From contig NZ_JBLWFK010000002.1 in the NCBI RefSeq assembly GCF_048323675.1, positions 496,001 to 560,000 on the forward strand: a stretch of 64,000 bases of DNA, given 5' to 3'. This document shows, piece by piece, positions 25,608 to 35,356 of this stretch. The notes beneath the pieces are model-generated. The model was not told the DNA's origin. It did not search any database and saw only the letters and a program-made list of their open reading frames with translations. The first letter of the stretch is position 1, and the number at the start of each line of letters is the position of its first letter. The position numbers and the translations under genes were made by a program. The DNA comes from Mangrovimicrobium sp048323675 (GTDB taxonomy: Bacteria > Pseudomonadota > Gammaproteobacteria > Pseudomonadales > Halieaceae).

Positions 25608-27341
25608 TCAGTTCAACTCGTTGACCCGGTCAGTCGGTGGCGGCGCGACCGGGCTGAACTCACCCAGGAAGGAGGTGAGCGCGTCGAGGTCCAGGCCCCA
25701 ACTGATCCGGTTGGATGCCTCGGGGAAGGTGAAGAACTGGTCACCGCCGTCGGCGAGGAAACTGTTGACGGCTACAAGGTAGTCCGCCCCCATATCCAGG
25801 GGTATGCCGTTGAGCGCCACGTTGGTAATTGCGACATCGACGCAGTTGCCGTTTTCAATCACTTTGAACAGGTCGTAGCTGAATCCGCTGGAAACCCCGA
25901 GGTGCAGGAAAGGGCGGTCCTGTCCCGCGGGCTGGCACTGTTCCTCCAGCACGCTGACGATCTGGGCTCCGTTCATGGTCAGGACTTCCAGGCCATTGTT
26001 GAAGGGCTGGAAGGAGAAAGCCTCCCCGAAAGTCACATTGCCGTCACCTTCGCTGTCGGACTGGGCATAGACCAGGTCGGAGCGCACACCACCCGGATTC
26101 ATGAAAGCAATCTGGCTGCCGAAATCGCGGGTGGCCCAGAGCTGGGCGTCGGCCACCAGGTTGCCTGCGGCGGATTCTGTCGCGCGGTCGGGACCCCGGT
26201 TGATGTCTTCGGTAACGCTGCCGACGATCTCGTTGGCGAAGGAATCGTAGAGCGGTTGCCATTTTTCGATCACGGCGCTCACGCCGGCGTCGGCTAACAG
26301 TTCATCCCGCACCACGGCGTGGTTGAAGGCGCTGCTTCTCTCCCGGTCGACATCCCCGGTCTTGCGGTCGAGCACCAGGGTAACCTCGGTCACCACGCGG
26401 CCGTACTGGTAGGCGGAGGTGACGATACGGTCGTTCCCGGCGGCATCCGGCAGGCGGCAGTTGTAGGGCTGGTGGGTGTGCCCGGTGATCATCAGGTCGA
26501 TCTCGGGGTCCAGGGCCGCATTGATCGCAGCGACCGGGCCGACGAAATCTTCGCAGGCGTTGTAATTGCCGGGGGAGGGCTGCTGGTTGCCGCCTTCATG
26601 CAGCAGTACCACGATGGCCTCGACACCCTGTGCCTTGAGCAGCGGGACCAGATTGTTGGCAGTCTCGGCTTCGTCGACGAAGTCCCAACCCTGGATGCCG
26701 GCTGCGGCGACGATATCCGCTGTACCCTCGAGCGTCATGCCGATAAAGCCGACCTTGACGCCCTGGAACTTCTCGATCCAGTAAGCGGGGAGGGGTGTGC
26801 TGGCGCCATCGACATCGCTGACCACGTTGGCGCTCAACCACCTGAAGTCTGCCCCGGAAAAAGGGGTGTCCGGGAAGTAGCAGCCATCCAGCGGGTGGCA
26901 ACCGCCGTTCTGCATGCGCAGCAGTTCATCGACACCCTCGTCGAACTCATGGTTGCCCACCCCGGAGAGGTCCAGCCCCATGGCGTTCAGGGATTCGACT
27001 GCGGGTTCGTCGTGGAACAGGCCGGAAAAGGCGGGGGAACCACCGATGAGGTCACCGGCGGCCACGGTGACACTGAATTTCTTGCCCGCGCGCAATTCGG
27101 CAAGCTTGGCCGCGAGATACTCGCCGCCGCCTTCGGTGACGCCGAAGCCGACAGCATCTGTCTTGATGTGGCCGTGGTAATCGTTGAAGCCGAGTATCTG
27201 GACTTCCAGCAACCGACCTTTCCCCGAGTGGGCAACACCCTTCAAATAACCGTCGCCGCCGGCCTGCGAGGGCGCGGCCAGGAGCGCCAGCGACAGTGAG
27301 GCGACTGCCGGCAGAGATAATGCGGAAATATTCAGTTTCAT
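25608..27341 (-). CDS. Periplasmic 5'-nucleotidase / 2',3'-cyclic phosphodiesterase family
   Basis: A 577-residue secreted metallophosphoesterase of the UshA/NadN type, expected to dephosphorylate nucleotides in the periplasm. A signal peptide ends near ALLAAPSQA. The N-terminal metal domain shows NDYHGH (near 53), AAGDLIGG, GNHEFDEG (near 130), and ITGHTHQPYNC (near 285). The C-terminal substrate domain includes FMNPGGVRSDL and the stacking-loop region GFSYDL. Gene is monocistronic with its own terminator. Exact substrate cannot be told from sequence. Confidence 0.9.
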   Translation of the reverse strand: MKLNISALSLPAVASLSLALLAAPSQAGGDGYLKGVAHSGKGRLLEVQILGFNDYHGHIKTDAVGFGVTEGGGEYLAAKLAELRAGKKFSVTVAAGDLIGGSPAFSGLFHDEPAVESLNAMGLDLSGVGNHEFDEGVDELLRMQNGGCHPLDGCYFPDTPFSGADFRWLSANVVSDVDGASTPLPAYWIEKFQGVKVGFIGMTLEGTADIVAAAGIQGWDFVDEAETANNLVPLLKAQGVEAIVVLLHEGGNQQPSPGNYNACEDFVGPVAAINAALDPEIDLMITGHTHQPYNCRLPDAAGNDRIVTSAYQYGRVVTEVTLVLDRKTGDVDRERSSAFNHAVVRDELLADAGVSAVIEKWQPLYDSFANEIVGSVTEDINRGPDRATESAAGNLVADAQLWATRDFGSQIAFMNPGGVRSDLVYAQSDSEGDGNVTFGEAFSFQPFNNGLEVLTMNGAQIVSVLEEQCQPAGQDRPFLHLGVSSGFSYDLFKVIENGNCVDVAITNVALNGIPLDMGADYLVAVNSFLADGGDQFFTFPEASNRISWGLDLDALTSFLGEFSPVAPPPTDRVNELN

Positions 27342-27551
27342 TGTATAAACCTTCGCTTTCTCAATCCTGTGGATGGATTGGCAGGCTGTGGAACATAACC
27401 TGCCGCGCTTTTTCCTTGGTTAAGGTAAGCGGAACAAGATCACGAAGTTATGAAGCAATTGTGACGTTTGCTTTGCGCCTGGGGCAGGCGCGCTGATGTC
27501 GGGAGGGGCAGGTATTCGAAGCGCTCCGCGGCGCATGCGTGTTGCGCCGGT

Positions 27552-28046
27552 TCAGCCTGTCAACAGGTCCTCGAGAAACCAGGCGGAAAAGGCGTGCCGT
27601 CCCTCGAGGCCAGACTTGGTGTAGATAGTGGAGGCCTGCTGCCGGACGGTTTTTTCGCGGGTGTCGCGGACCAGGGCAATCTCCCTGAAACTCAGGCCCT
27701 TGAGTAACAGCATTGCGACTTCCCTTTCACTCTGGGTCAGGCCCCAGTCGGTGAACTGCTGGAGAATTGCCTCACTGTAATTACTGCGGGCACGACGCAT
27801 TTCATCGGTGATGGTCTGCAACTGTTTATCAGTAGCCGAGAGGTTGCGGGCCAGGATGAGCACCTCGCGCTTGCGGCGCCGCATTTCCCAGAGCATGTAG
27901 ACGAAACACATCCCCGAGGCGAGAACGATCATGCCTTCCTCGACGATATGCCACAGCGGGACACCGAGGCCGAGGTCCGTCACCACATCCATCGAGTTGA
28001 GCAACATGATCAGGCCGAGTACCACGATAATCAGGATATCTTTCAT
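27552..28046 (-). CDS. Membrane-anchored LuxR-type regulator
   Basis: A 164-residue protein that combines two N-terminal membrane helices (ILIIVVLGLIMLLNSMDVV and IVEEGMIVLASGMCFVYML) with a short coiled-coil (about 55-95) and a C-terminal LuxR/GerE helix-turn-helix (LTQSEREVAMLLLKGLSFREIALVRDTREKTVRQQASTIYTKSGLEGRHAFSAWFL). The order is unusual because most LuxR proteins are soluble. It is divergent from the RND efflux operon at 28192, with 145 bases between, so it is a good candidate regulator of that operon, perhaps sensing membrane state. Confidence 0.82.
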   Translation of the reverse strand: MKDILIIVVLGLIMLLNSMDVVTDLGLGVPLWHIVEEGMIVLASGMCFVYMLWEMRRRKREVLILARNLSATDKQLQTITDEMRRARSNYSEAILQQFTDWGLTQSEREVAMLLLKGLSFREIALVRDTREKTVRQQASTIYTKSGLEGRHAFSAWFLEDLLTG

Positions 28047-28191
28047 TTTCCCTTTATAAACAGCCAGTTACCACACATGGGACAAGTGTACCACAGGGTA
28101 CTGACGAACACTTGCCCGATGTGTAACAGGTCGCATCGGATTACCGTGGCCACTGTTTCCGCCCTCGGGCCCCCACTGGACTGGATCGGAC

Positions 28192-29379
28192 ATGCCCCTG
28201 TCTACACGATTACTCTGCGCCCTGTTTACAGCCCTCCTGGCACCTGTGACGCACGCCGCCGGCGCTTCCTCAGCGCGTGACCTGGCGCTCAACGAGGTAG
28301 TGGACGTGATGCTGTCACGGCCCACGGCCGCCCGGGCGGAGGCGCCGTTCTCCGCCTCGGGCTGGCTCGCCGGGCTGCCGTCCCTGGATGCCAGCTACCT
28401 GCAAAGCGAGGAGCGCCTCGGCACCGACGAAACCGAGATCGGCCTGAACCTGCCGATCAAGTCTCCTTTCCTCTACTGGCAGGACAAGCGGCTGCGGGAG
28501 CTCGATAGCGCATTGCACAGTGCGGCAGTGGAGCGCCGCCGGCTGTATTTTTCCGGCCTGCTGCGCGAAGCGGTGTGGACCGCCAGGATCGCCGGGGACC
28601 ACGCGCAGCAAGCAGGGAAAATGATTGCCCTGCTGGAACAGTTGCAGCGCCGCGAACAGGATCTCTTCGAAGCCCGCGGAAGCTCCCGCTATGCCCTGTT
28701 GCTGATCGAGCAGGAACTGGCCGACGCGCGTATCGTCCAGGAAGACCAACAGGCCGAGGCGCAGCGCTGGCTGGCCCGCTACCGCTCGCTCACCGGACTC
28801 GGCAGCCTGCCCGTCGATATCGACGAGCCCGCGGCGCCCGCCGGCGAAGCCTGGCAGACCCACCCGGCCCTGCAACTGCTGGAGCTGGAGCGGGAACAGC
28901 GCCAGGCGCTGGTCGCGGCCGGCAGTTCGAGGGGCACGCCCTGGAACCTGCGGATCGGCGCCAAGCGGGTGGAGAGCCCTGAATTCGACGAGACCCAGTA
29001 CGGCGTCGCCGTCGAGCTACCCCTTGGATTTACCGGTACCGACAGGCAGTCCAGCAGCAGCGAGTGGCAGTCGCTCGAGCGCGAGTTCACGCGCAACCGT
29101 GACGAGCTGAGCCAGGAACTGGCGCGGAGCTGGCAAAACCTGCAGATCCAGGCGCAGCACCTGCAGCGGCGCCAGCAGCTGCTCGACGCGGCAGCATCCA
29201 TCAGCGGCCAGCTGTACAGCGAAGCGGAGGCTCTGTCGCAACTGAACGAGCTCGGTAGCGAGATCCGCATCAAGCGCCTGATCGGCGAACTGGAACGCCA
29301 GGCCGAAGCATCCACCAACCAGCTGCTCATCGGCCAGAACCGCGCCATGAGCCGCCAGGCAGCAGGAATCCCCCTATGA
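28192..29379 (+). CDS. Outer membrane efflux protein (TolC family)
   Basis: A 395-residue exported protein with a signal peptide ending near PVTHA. The remainder is almost entirely long helices rich in Leu, Glu, Gln and Arg (for example LLEQLQRREQDLFEARGSSRYALLLIEQELADARIVQEDQQAEAQRWLARY), with short strands (IGLNLPI, YGVAVELPLGF) as in TolC-type channels. It is the first gene of a tripartite RND exporter and overlaps the adaptor gene by 4 bases. It would form the outer membrane duct. Confidence 0.85.
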   Translation: MPLSTRLLCALFTALLAPVTHAAGASSARDLALNEVVDVMLSRPTAARAEAPFSASGWLAGLPSLDASYLQSEERLGTDETEIGLNLPIKSPFLYWQDKRLRELDSALHSAAVERRRLYFSGLLREAVWTARIAGDHAQQAGKMIALLEQLQRREQDLFEARGSSRYALLLIEQELADARIVQEDQQAEAQRWLARYRSLTGLGSLPVDIDEPAAPAGEAWQTHPALQLLELEREQRQALVAAGSSRGTPWNLRIGAKRVESPEFDETQYGVAVELPLGFTGTDRQSSSSEWQSLEREFTRNRDELSQELARSWQNLQIQAQHLQRRQQLLDAAASISGQLYSEAEALSQLNELGSEIRIKRLIGELERQAEASTNQLLIGQNRAMSRQAAGIPL

Positions 29380-30398
29380 GATCACGACTACGGATACTGG
29401 CGCTGGCCGGTATCTTCGCCATACCGGTATCCGCTGGCACCCTCGATACGACGCAACTGGGCGACCTGCAGCTGGAATACGCCCGGGTCACGGCGCGCGC
29501 CGGTTACGCCGGTGCGCCACTGGCGGCCCGGGTGGGATTCCGCCCCGGGGACGCCATCAGCCTGGTATCGGAATACCGTATCCAGCAGGTCCGCTACCAG
29601 GTCAATCCCGGCGATCGCGTCGAGGCCGGACAGACCATTGCGGAACTCGCCGGCCCCGAAATCCATCACTTCATCACCGCCTATGCGGTCACCGGTGAAC
29701 GCTACGAGACAGCGCGCAAGCGCTTTGAAAGCAACCGCGAGTTGTACCGTCGCAAGGCCATCGACGAGAACCGCTGGGTCGAGATCGCCGATGCCTATTA
29801 CAGCCTGCAACTGGAATACGAACACATGAGCCACTTCCGCGAGCTGCTGCGCGAGGATTCCGCAGACCCGGATCGCATCCTCTTCACCGCGCCCGCGGCG
29901 GGGCGGGTGATCTATGATCGCAGCGCGCCGGGTATCGACGAAGGCGGCGAGCTCGCCCAGGTGGTGCCCGACGACGCCCTGCGCCTGCAGGTCGCCATTG
30001 CCATCAGCCAGGTTCCGGCCCCGGCGAGCCTGCAAGCAGGGGAGTGTGAGCTGGCCCTGGAGGCTATCGGCGGCGTCGCCGAGGGCTTTTACCGTCGCGC
30101 CTGGAGCGCGCCGCTCACCGCGGACTGTAACTGGCTACCGGGAGAAGAGGTCATGGTGACCCCGTACTACCAGCGCACCAGCTACGCCATACCGCGCGAA
30201 GCGCTGCTTCACCTGGAAGGCCAGCCAGCGGTATTCCTGCGAACGGGCAACAGCCTGGACGTGGTCCCGGTGGAAGTGCTCGGTTACAGCGGCGGGGATT
30301 ACATCGTGGCCTGCGATGCGCCACTGGCCGAACGCGAGGTGCTCGCCAGTTCCGTCAGTGCCGTACAGGGCATTCTGCTCGGGCTGGGAGGTGAATAG
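29376..30398 (+). CDS. RND efflux periplasmic adaptor subunit
   Basis: A 340-residue membrane fusion protein. A signal peptide (ILALAGIFAIPVSA) precedes a lipoyl-like half (NPGDRVEAGQTIAELAGPEIHHF), a hairpin of about 90 residues, the second lipoyl half (ILFTAPAAGRVIYDRSAPGIDEGGELAQV) and beta-barrel domains (NWLPGEEVMVTPYYQRTSYAIPREALL). It is shorter than many CzcB/CusB proteins and shows no obvious N-terminal metal-binding domain. It joins the channel (28192) and pump (30398), overlapping the pump gene start by one base. Confidence 0.85.
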   Translation: MRSRLRILALAGIFAIPVSAGTLDTTQLGDLQLEYARVTARAGYAGAPLAARVGFRPGDAISLVSEYRIQQVRYQVNPGDRVEAGQTIAELAGPEIHHFITAYAVTGERYETARKRFESNRELYRRKAIDENRWVEIADAYYSLQLEYEHMSHFRELLREDSADPDRILFTAPAAGRVIYDRSAPGIDEGGELAQVVPDDALRLQVAIAISQVPAPASLQAGECELALEAIGGVAEGFYRRAWSAPLTADCNWLPGEEVMVTPYYQRTSYAIPREALLHLEGQPAVFLRTGNSLDVVPVEVLGYSGGDYIVACDAPLAEREVLASSVSAVQGILLGLGGE

Positions 30399-33300
30399 TG
30401 TTTGACGCCGTCCTGCGTTTCGCCCTGACCCAGCGGCTCTTCATCCTGATGCTGGCGGCGCTGGTCGTCGCCCTCGGCGCACGCGCCTGGCTGCAGATTC
30501 CCATCGATGCGTTCCCGGATATCTCACCGACCCAGGTGAAGATCATCCTCAGGGCGCCGGGGATGACCCCGGAGGAAATCGAGAAACAGGTCACCCACCC
30601 GGTCGAGACCGAGCTGCTCGGCATTCCCCACCAGCAGATGCTGCGTTCGACCACCAAGTACGCGATTACCGCCATCACCCTGGACTTTGTCGACGGCACC
30701 GATATCTACTGGGCGCGACAGCAGGTCAATGAGCGCCTGGCCAACCTCTGGGACAACCTGCCGGCGGACATCAGCGGCGGTATCGCGCCAATGAGTACGC
30801 CCCTTTCCGAGATGTTCATGTTCACCCTGGAAAACCCCTCGCTGAGCCTGATGCAGCGCCGCGAGCTGCTCGACTGGGAGGTGCGGCCGGCGCTGCGCGG
30901 GGTGGCCGGCGTCGCCGACGTCACCGTCCTCGGGGGGTATGCCCGCACCTACCAGATCACGCCCAACCTGGCGCAAATGGCAGCGCTGGGGCTGACGCCA
31001 GCCGCGCTCCGGGAACGCCTCGATACCAACAACCTCAACGCGGGCGCCGGACGCATTGTCGAGGGCAACGACACCCTGATCGTGCGCACCGAGGGGCGCA
31101 TGGAGTCGACGGAGGATATCGCCTCCCTGGTCGTCCTCTCCCGCGATGGCATCAACTACCGGCTGTCGGATGTCGCGGACGTGGGTATAGGCCACCTCAA
31201 TCGCTATGGCGCGGTCACCCGCAATGGCGAGGAAGCCGCCGAGGCCCTGGTGATCGCCCTGAAGGACAGCAATACCGCGGATGTCGTCGCCGGAGTCAAG
31301 GCCAGGCTCGCCCAGCTGGAGCCCACCCTGCCACCGGGTACCCGGCTGAACGTGTTCTACGACCGTTCCAACCTGATCGACACTGCGGTGGGAACCATCA
31401 CCGAGGCGCTGGTACTGGCGGTGATCCTGGTGATCGGCGTGCTCTCGCTGTTCCTCGGCGACCTCAGGGCCTCGCTGGTAGTGTCCCTTTCCCTGCCGCT
31501 GGCAGCCCTCGCCACCTTCCTGTGGATGTCGGGCTTCGGGCTTTCCGCCAACCTGATGAGCCTGGGCGGCCTGGTGATCGCAATCGGCATGCTGGTCGAT
31601 GGCGCCGTGGTGGTGGTCGAGAACATCACCACCCAGCTCGCCCACCGGCCGGGACTGCCGCGCCTGCACCTGATCTACCGGGCGAGCAAGGATGTGGCGG
31701 CGCCGGTAGTCTCCGGGACGGTCATCGTCCTGATCGTCTTTTCGCCGCTGCTGACCATGACCGGGCTGGAGGGCAAGCTGTTTACACCGGTGGCGCTGAC
31801 CATTGTTTTCGCCATGCTTTCCTCGCTGCTGCTTTCCCTGACGGTTATCCCGGTGCTCGCCTCGCTGCTGCTGAAAGCGGGCAGCGACAGTACGCCACCC
31901 TACATTCGCAAGCTGCAGGCGTTGTACCGCGACAGCCTGCACGCGGTGCTGCGGCGGCCGCGCACACTGCTGACAGTCCTGCCTCTGCTCCTGCTGCTGG
32001 CAGTGGTCCTGTTGGGCTTTGTCGGCAAGGCCTTCATGCCGACCCTGGATGAGGGCGATGTGATCGTGCAACTGGAGAAGTCCCCGAGCATATCCCTGGA
32101 GGCCTCTGTCGCACTCGATCACCAGGTCGAAACGGCGCTGCTCGCGGCGATACCCGAGATTCGCCAGATCGTCGCCCGCACCGGGTCCGACGAGTTGGGC
32201 CTCGATCCCATGGGCCTCAACGAAACCGACGTGTTCATGGAGCTGAAACCGCGCGACGAGTGGACGGTCGACAGCAAGGAGGAGTTGATCTCACGCATGC
32301 GCGAGGTCCTGCAGCAATTTCCCGGCATCAACATCGGCTTTACCCAGCCGATCCAGATGCGCGTCTCCGAGATGCTCACCGGTTCCCGGGGCGACCTTAC
32401 CATCAAGGTGTTTGGCGACGATATCGCGGTGCTGGCCGAACTGGTCGGCCAGGTCCAGGACCAGGTCCAGCAGATGGATGGCGCGGTGGACGTGCAGGCA
32501 GCGGTGATCGAGGGCGGGCGCTTCCTCAATGTGCGCCTCAACCAGCAAATCGCCGCCAGTTACGGCATGACCGTCGCCGCGATGGCGGACCATCTGCGCT
32601 CGCAGCTGGAAGGGCTGGTCACCGCGGAAATCATCGAGGGCAAAAAGCGCTTCCCCCTGGTCATCGCCAGCCGCGGCTCCCCGGCAGACCCCGCCGCCAG
32701 CATCGCCAGCCTGAAACAGCAGCAGGTCATACTGCCCGACGGCAGCCTTGCGCCGCTGGTGGCGATCGCGGATATCAGTTTCCGCGAGGGCCCATTGCTG
32801 ATCAGCCGGGAGCGGGGCAATCGCTTCGGCGTAGTCACCAGCAATGTCAGCGGCCGCGACATTGTCGGCTTCGTCGGGGAACTGCAGGGCCGGATCGAGG
32901 GCGCCATCGCCTTGCCGACCGGCTACTCGGTGGATTTCGGCGGGGAGTTCGAGAACCAGGCCCGCGCCACCCGCAACCTGTTGCTGGTTGTGCCGGCGGC
33001 GCTGCTGTTGATCCTGGTGATCCTGTTCACCACCTTTCGCTCGCTGCCGCTGGCCATGCTGATACTCGCCAACGTGCCTTTCGCCCTGGTCGGCGGTATC
33101 GGCGCGCTGTTCCTCAGCGGGGAGTACCTGTCCGTGCCAGCGTCGGTGGGATTTATCGCGCTGCTCGGGGTGGCGGTGCTCAACGGCGTGGTCATGGTAA
33201 GCCATTTCGAGCAGTCGGCCTCGGTGATCCCCGAACACGAGGAGCGGGTGAGCAGAGGGGCGGTCAAGCGCCTGCGGCCGATCCTGATGACCGCCATGAC

Positions 33301-33463
33301 CGCCATGTTCGGCCTGCTGCCGCTGATCTTTGCCAGCGGCCCCGGCGCGGAAATCCAGCGGCCGCTGGCCATCGTGGTGACCGGCGGGCTGCTCAGTTCG
33401 ACCTTTACCACCCTGTACGCGCTGCCACTGGCCTACCTGTGGCTGCAAAGGAGAACGGCATGA
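30398..33463 (+). CDS. Heavy-metal-type RND efflux pump (CzcA/CusA family)
   Basis: A 1021-residue inner membrane proton antiporter. It has the N-terminal helix, the family motif DFVDGTDIYWARQQVNERL near 110, the TM4 proton-relay region LVDGAVVVVENI with Asp near 401, a second large periplasmic loop, and a second half with LLVVPAALLLILVILFTTF and GVAVLNGVVMVSHF. These features place it in the HME group that exports Cu/Ag or Zn/Co/Cd. The GTG start overlaps the stop of the adaptor gene. The actual substrate cannot be decided from sequence, and no metal-sensing regulator lies nearby. Confidence 0.88.
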   Translation: MFDAVLRFALTQRLFILMLAALVVALGARAWLQIPIDAFPDISPTQVKIILRAPGMTPEEIEKQVTHPVETELLGIPHQQMLRSTTKYAITAITLDFVDGTDIYWARQQVNERLANLWDNLPADISGGIAPMSTPLSEMFMFTLENPSLSLMQRRELLDWEVRPALRGVAGVADVTVLGGYARTYQITPNLAQMAALGLTPAALRERLDTNNLNAGAGRIVEGNDTLIVRTEGRMESTEDIASLVVLSRDGINYRLSDVADVGIGHLNRYGAVTRNGEEAAEALVIALKDSNTADVVAGVKARLAQLEPTLPPGTRLNVFYDRSNLIDTAVGTITEALVLAVILVIGVLSLFLGDLRASLVVSLSLPLAALATFLWMSGFGLSANLMSLGGLVIAIGMLVDGAVVVVENITTQLAHRPGLPRLHLIYRASKDVAAPVVSGTVIVLIVFSPLLTMTGLEGKLFTPVALTIVFAMLSSLLLSLTVIPVLASLLLKAGSDSTPPYIRKLQALYRDSLHAVLRRPRTLLTVLPLLLLLAVVLLGFVGKAFMPTLDEGDVIVQLEKSPSISLEASVALDHQVETALLAAIPEIRQIVARTGSDELGLDPMGLNETDVFMELKPRDEWTVDSKEELISRMREVLQQFPGINIGFTQPIQMRVSEMLTGSRGDLTIKVFGDDIAVLAELVGQVQDQVQQMDGAVDVQAAVIEGGRFLNVRLNQQIAASYGMTVAAMADHLRSQLEGLVTAEIIEGKKRFPLVIASRGSPADPAASIASLKQQQVILPDGSLAPLVAIADISFREGPLLISRERGNRFGVVTSNVSGRDIVGFVGELQGRIEGAIALPTGYSVDFGGEFENQARATRNLLLVVPAALLLILVILFTTFRSLPLAMLILANVPFALVGGIGALFLSGEYLSVPASVGFIALLGVAVLNGVVMVSHFEQSASVIPEHEERVSRGAVKRLRPILMTAMTAMFGLLPLIFASGPGAEIQRPLAIVVTGGLLSSTFTTLYALPLAYLWLQRRTA

Positions 33464-33774
33464 GCGACCAGTTGCTGGTGGCAATTTTCCCCGAGAATAT
33501 CCGCGACGACCTGATCGATACGCTGATCCAGGCCCGGGACATCTCCGGCTTCAGCCTGCAGGCGATCGACGGGTACAGCCGCGAACACAGCCAGTACGAC
33601 CTGCGTGAGCAGGTCGCCGGCTACCGGCGCATGTGCCGGGTGGAGGTCCTCCACCCGCCGGAACTCGAGGCGACCCTGCTGGCTACCCTGGAAGGACTCT
33701 GCACGGCCAGCCCGATCCGCTATTGGGTATACCCACTCAGTCGCAGCGGCCACCTGCATGCCGGCCCAGGCTAG
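33460..33774 (+). CDS. DUF3240 family protein
   Basis: A 104-residue soluble protein. Its start ATG overlaps the pump stop (ATGA). The sequence MSDQLLVAIFPENIRDDLIDTLIQARDISGFSLQAIDGYSRE has the beta-alpha-beta pattern of small ferredoxin-like or PII-like folds; the second half (RMCRVEVLHPPELEATLLATLEG) repeats the pattern. DUF3240 proteins are commonly encoded at the end of CzcCBA-type operons, which matches this context. A regulatory or trafficking role is likely but unproven. Confidence 0.75.
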   Translation: MSDQLLVAIFPENIRDDLIDTLIQARDISGFSLQAIDGYSREHSQYDLREQVAGYRRMCRVEVLHPPELEATLLATLEGLCTASPIRYWVYPLSRSGHLHAGPG

Positions 33775-33777
33775 AAA

Positions 33778-33806
33778 CAAAAAACCCGGCAAAAGCCGGG
33801 TTTTTC
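33778..33806. terminator. Bidirectional terminator between DUF3240 gene and gltA
   Basis: An 11-base stem (33780-33790 and 33795-33805, core ACCCGGC/GCCGGGT) with an AAAA loop, flanked by A and T runs on both sides, so it can end transcripts from both convergent genes. Confidence 0.92.
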
Positions 33807-33845
33807 GCCTGCCATCCGGCTCGCGCCGGAAGGGTATTATGACAC

Positions 33846-35132
33846 TCAGCGCTGGTCCAGCGGCAGGAAATCGCGCTGCGCGTGGCCAGTGTAGAGCTGG
33901 CGGGGACGGCCGATGCGGTAGGAGCCGCTTATCATCTCGTGCCAGTGGGCGATCCAGCCCACGGTGCGACCCACGGCAAAGATCACGGTGAACATGCTGG
34001 TGGGGATGCCGATGGCCTTGAGGATGATGCCGGAGTAGAAATCGACGTTCGGGTAGAGCTTCTTCTCGATGAAGTAGGGGTCTTCCAGGGCGATTTCTTC
34101 CAGGCGCTTGGCCACGGCCAGCAGCGGGTCATTGACGCCCAGCTCTGCCAGCACTTCGTCCGCGGCTTCCTTCATGACCTTGGCCCGCGGGTCGAAGTTC
34201 TTGTACACGCGGTGACCGAAGCCCATCAGGCGGAAGGGGTCGTTCTTGTCCTTGGCCCTGGCCACGAACTCGTCGATGCGCGAGACGTCGCCGATCTCCT
34301 CCAGCATTTCCAGTACCGCTTCGTTGGCGCCGCCGTGTGACGGTCCCCACAGCGCGGCGATACCCGCGGCGATACAGGCGAAGGGGTTGGCGCCGGAGGA
34401 GCCGGCCAGGCGCACGGTGGAGGTCGAGGCGTTCTGCTCGTGGTCCGCGTGCAGCAGGAAGATGCGGTCCATGGCCTTGGCCAGTACCGGGCTGACATTG
34501 CTCGGTTCACAGGGCACGCCGAACATCATGTGCAGGAAGTTTTCCGCGTAGCCCATGCTGTTGTCGGGGTACATGAACGGCTGGCCGATGGAGAATTTGT
34601 AGCTCATCGCGGCGATGGTCGGCATCTTGGCGATCAGGCGGAAGGCCGCCACCTGGCGGTTGTGCTCGTCAGCAATATCCAGTGAATCGTGGTAGAAGGC
34701 GGAGAGGGCGCCGACCACACCGCACATGATGGCCATGGGGTGGGAGTCGCGACGGAAACCATTGAAGAAGTGGGCCAGTTGCTCGTGCACCATGGTGTGG
34801 TTGGTGACGGTCTTGACGAACTTCTCTTTCTCCTCCTTGTTGGGCAGCTCTCCGTAGAGCAGGAGATAGCAGGTTTCGAGGTAATCGGAGTGCTCCGCGA
34901 GCTGCTCGATGGGGTAGCCGCGGTGCAGCAAAACACCCTTGTTACCGTCGATATAGGTGATCTGGGATTCACAGGAAGCGGTGGATACGAAGCCGGGATC
35001 GTAGGTGAACATGCCCTTGGCGGTCAGACCGCCAACGTCCACGACATCCGGGCCTATCGTGCCGGAGTACACCGGCAGCTCGATCGCCTCATCAATACCA
35101 TCAATCTTGAGAGTGGCCTTTTTCTCGCTCAT
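33846..35132 (-). CDS. gltA: Citrate synthase
   Basis: Condenses acetyl-CoA and oxaloacetate to open the TCA cycle. The type II (hexameric, NADH-sensitive type) protein has 428 residues from ATG 35132 (MSEKKATLKIDG); a frame from 35147 adds five residues. The N-terminal domain typical of Gram-negative enzymes is present. Catalytic residues lie in GPSHGGANEAVL, GFGHRVYKNFDPRA and ALEDPYFIEKKLYPNVDFYSG, with HEQNASTSTVRLAGSSGAN before them. It is divergent from sdhC with its own promoter at 35177-35204. Confidence 0.97.
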   Translation of the reverse strand: MSEKKATLKIDGIDEAIELPVYSGTIGPDVVDVGGLTAKGMFTYDPGFVSTASCESQITYIDGNKGVLLHRGYPIEQLAEHSDYLETCYLLLYGELPNKEEKEKFVKTVTNHTMVHEQLAHFFNGFRRDSHPMAIMCGVVGALSAFYHDSLDIADEHNRQVAAFRLIAKMPTIAAMSYKFSIGQPFMYPDNSMGYAENFLHMMFGVPCEPSNVSPVLAKAMDRIFLLHADHEQNASTSTVRLAGSSGANPFACIAAGIAALWGPSHGGANEAVLEMLEEIGDVSRIDEFVARAKDKNDPFRLMGFGHRVYKNFDPRAKVMKEAADEVLAELGVNDPLLAVAKRLEEIALEDPYFIEKKLYPNVDFYSGIILKAIGIPTSMFTVIFAVGRTVGWIAHWHEMISGSYRIGRPRQLYTGHAQRDFLPLDQR

Positions 35133-35176
35133 AGGGGGTCCTGCCAAGTAAATGAAGTAAATCGGGTGGGGGCTCC

Positions 35177-35204
35177 ACTATAGAGTTTCCGATATTTTTG
35201 TCAA
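35177..35204 (-). promoter_or_regulatory. gltA promoter
   Basis: On the minus strand, consensus -35 TTGACA (35199-35204), 16-base spacer, -10 TATAGT (35177-35182), about 45 bases upstream of the gltA start. Confidence 0.8.
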
Positions 35205-35327
35205 TTGGCTGGCAGCAAAGAGGGTCGGTCCCGCAGGAACAGTCGAGGCGTAATCCGGAGGAGGGCATTGCCCGGTTCATGTCAGTAGGACGTCGACAAC
35301 ATGGGGTGTTTAAAGTTCATGACAGAT

Positions 35328-35356
35328 TTGTAATTCATAAAATGAATCCTTATAAT
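35328..35356 (+). promoter_or_regulatory. sdhCDAB promoter
   Basis: A -35 TTGTAA (35328-35333), a 17-base spacer and a perfect -10 TATAAT (35351-35356), leaving a leader of about 78 bases before the sdhC start. Confidence 0.78.
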
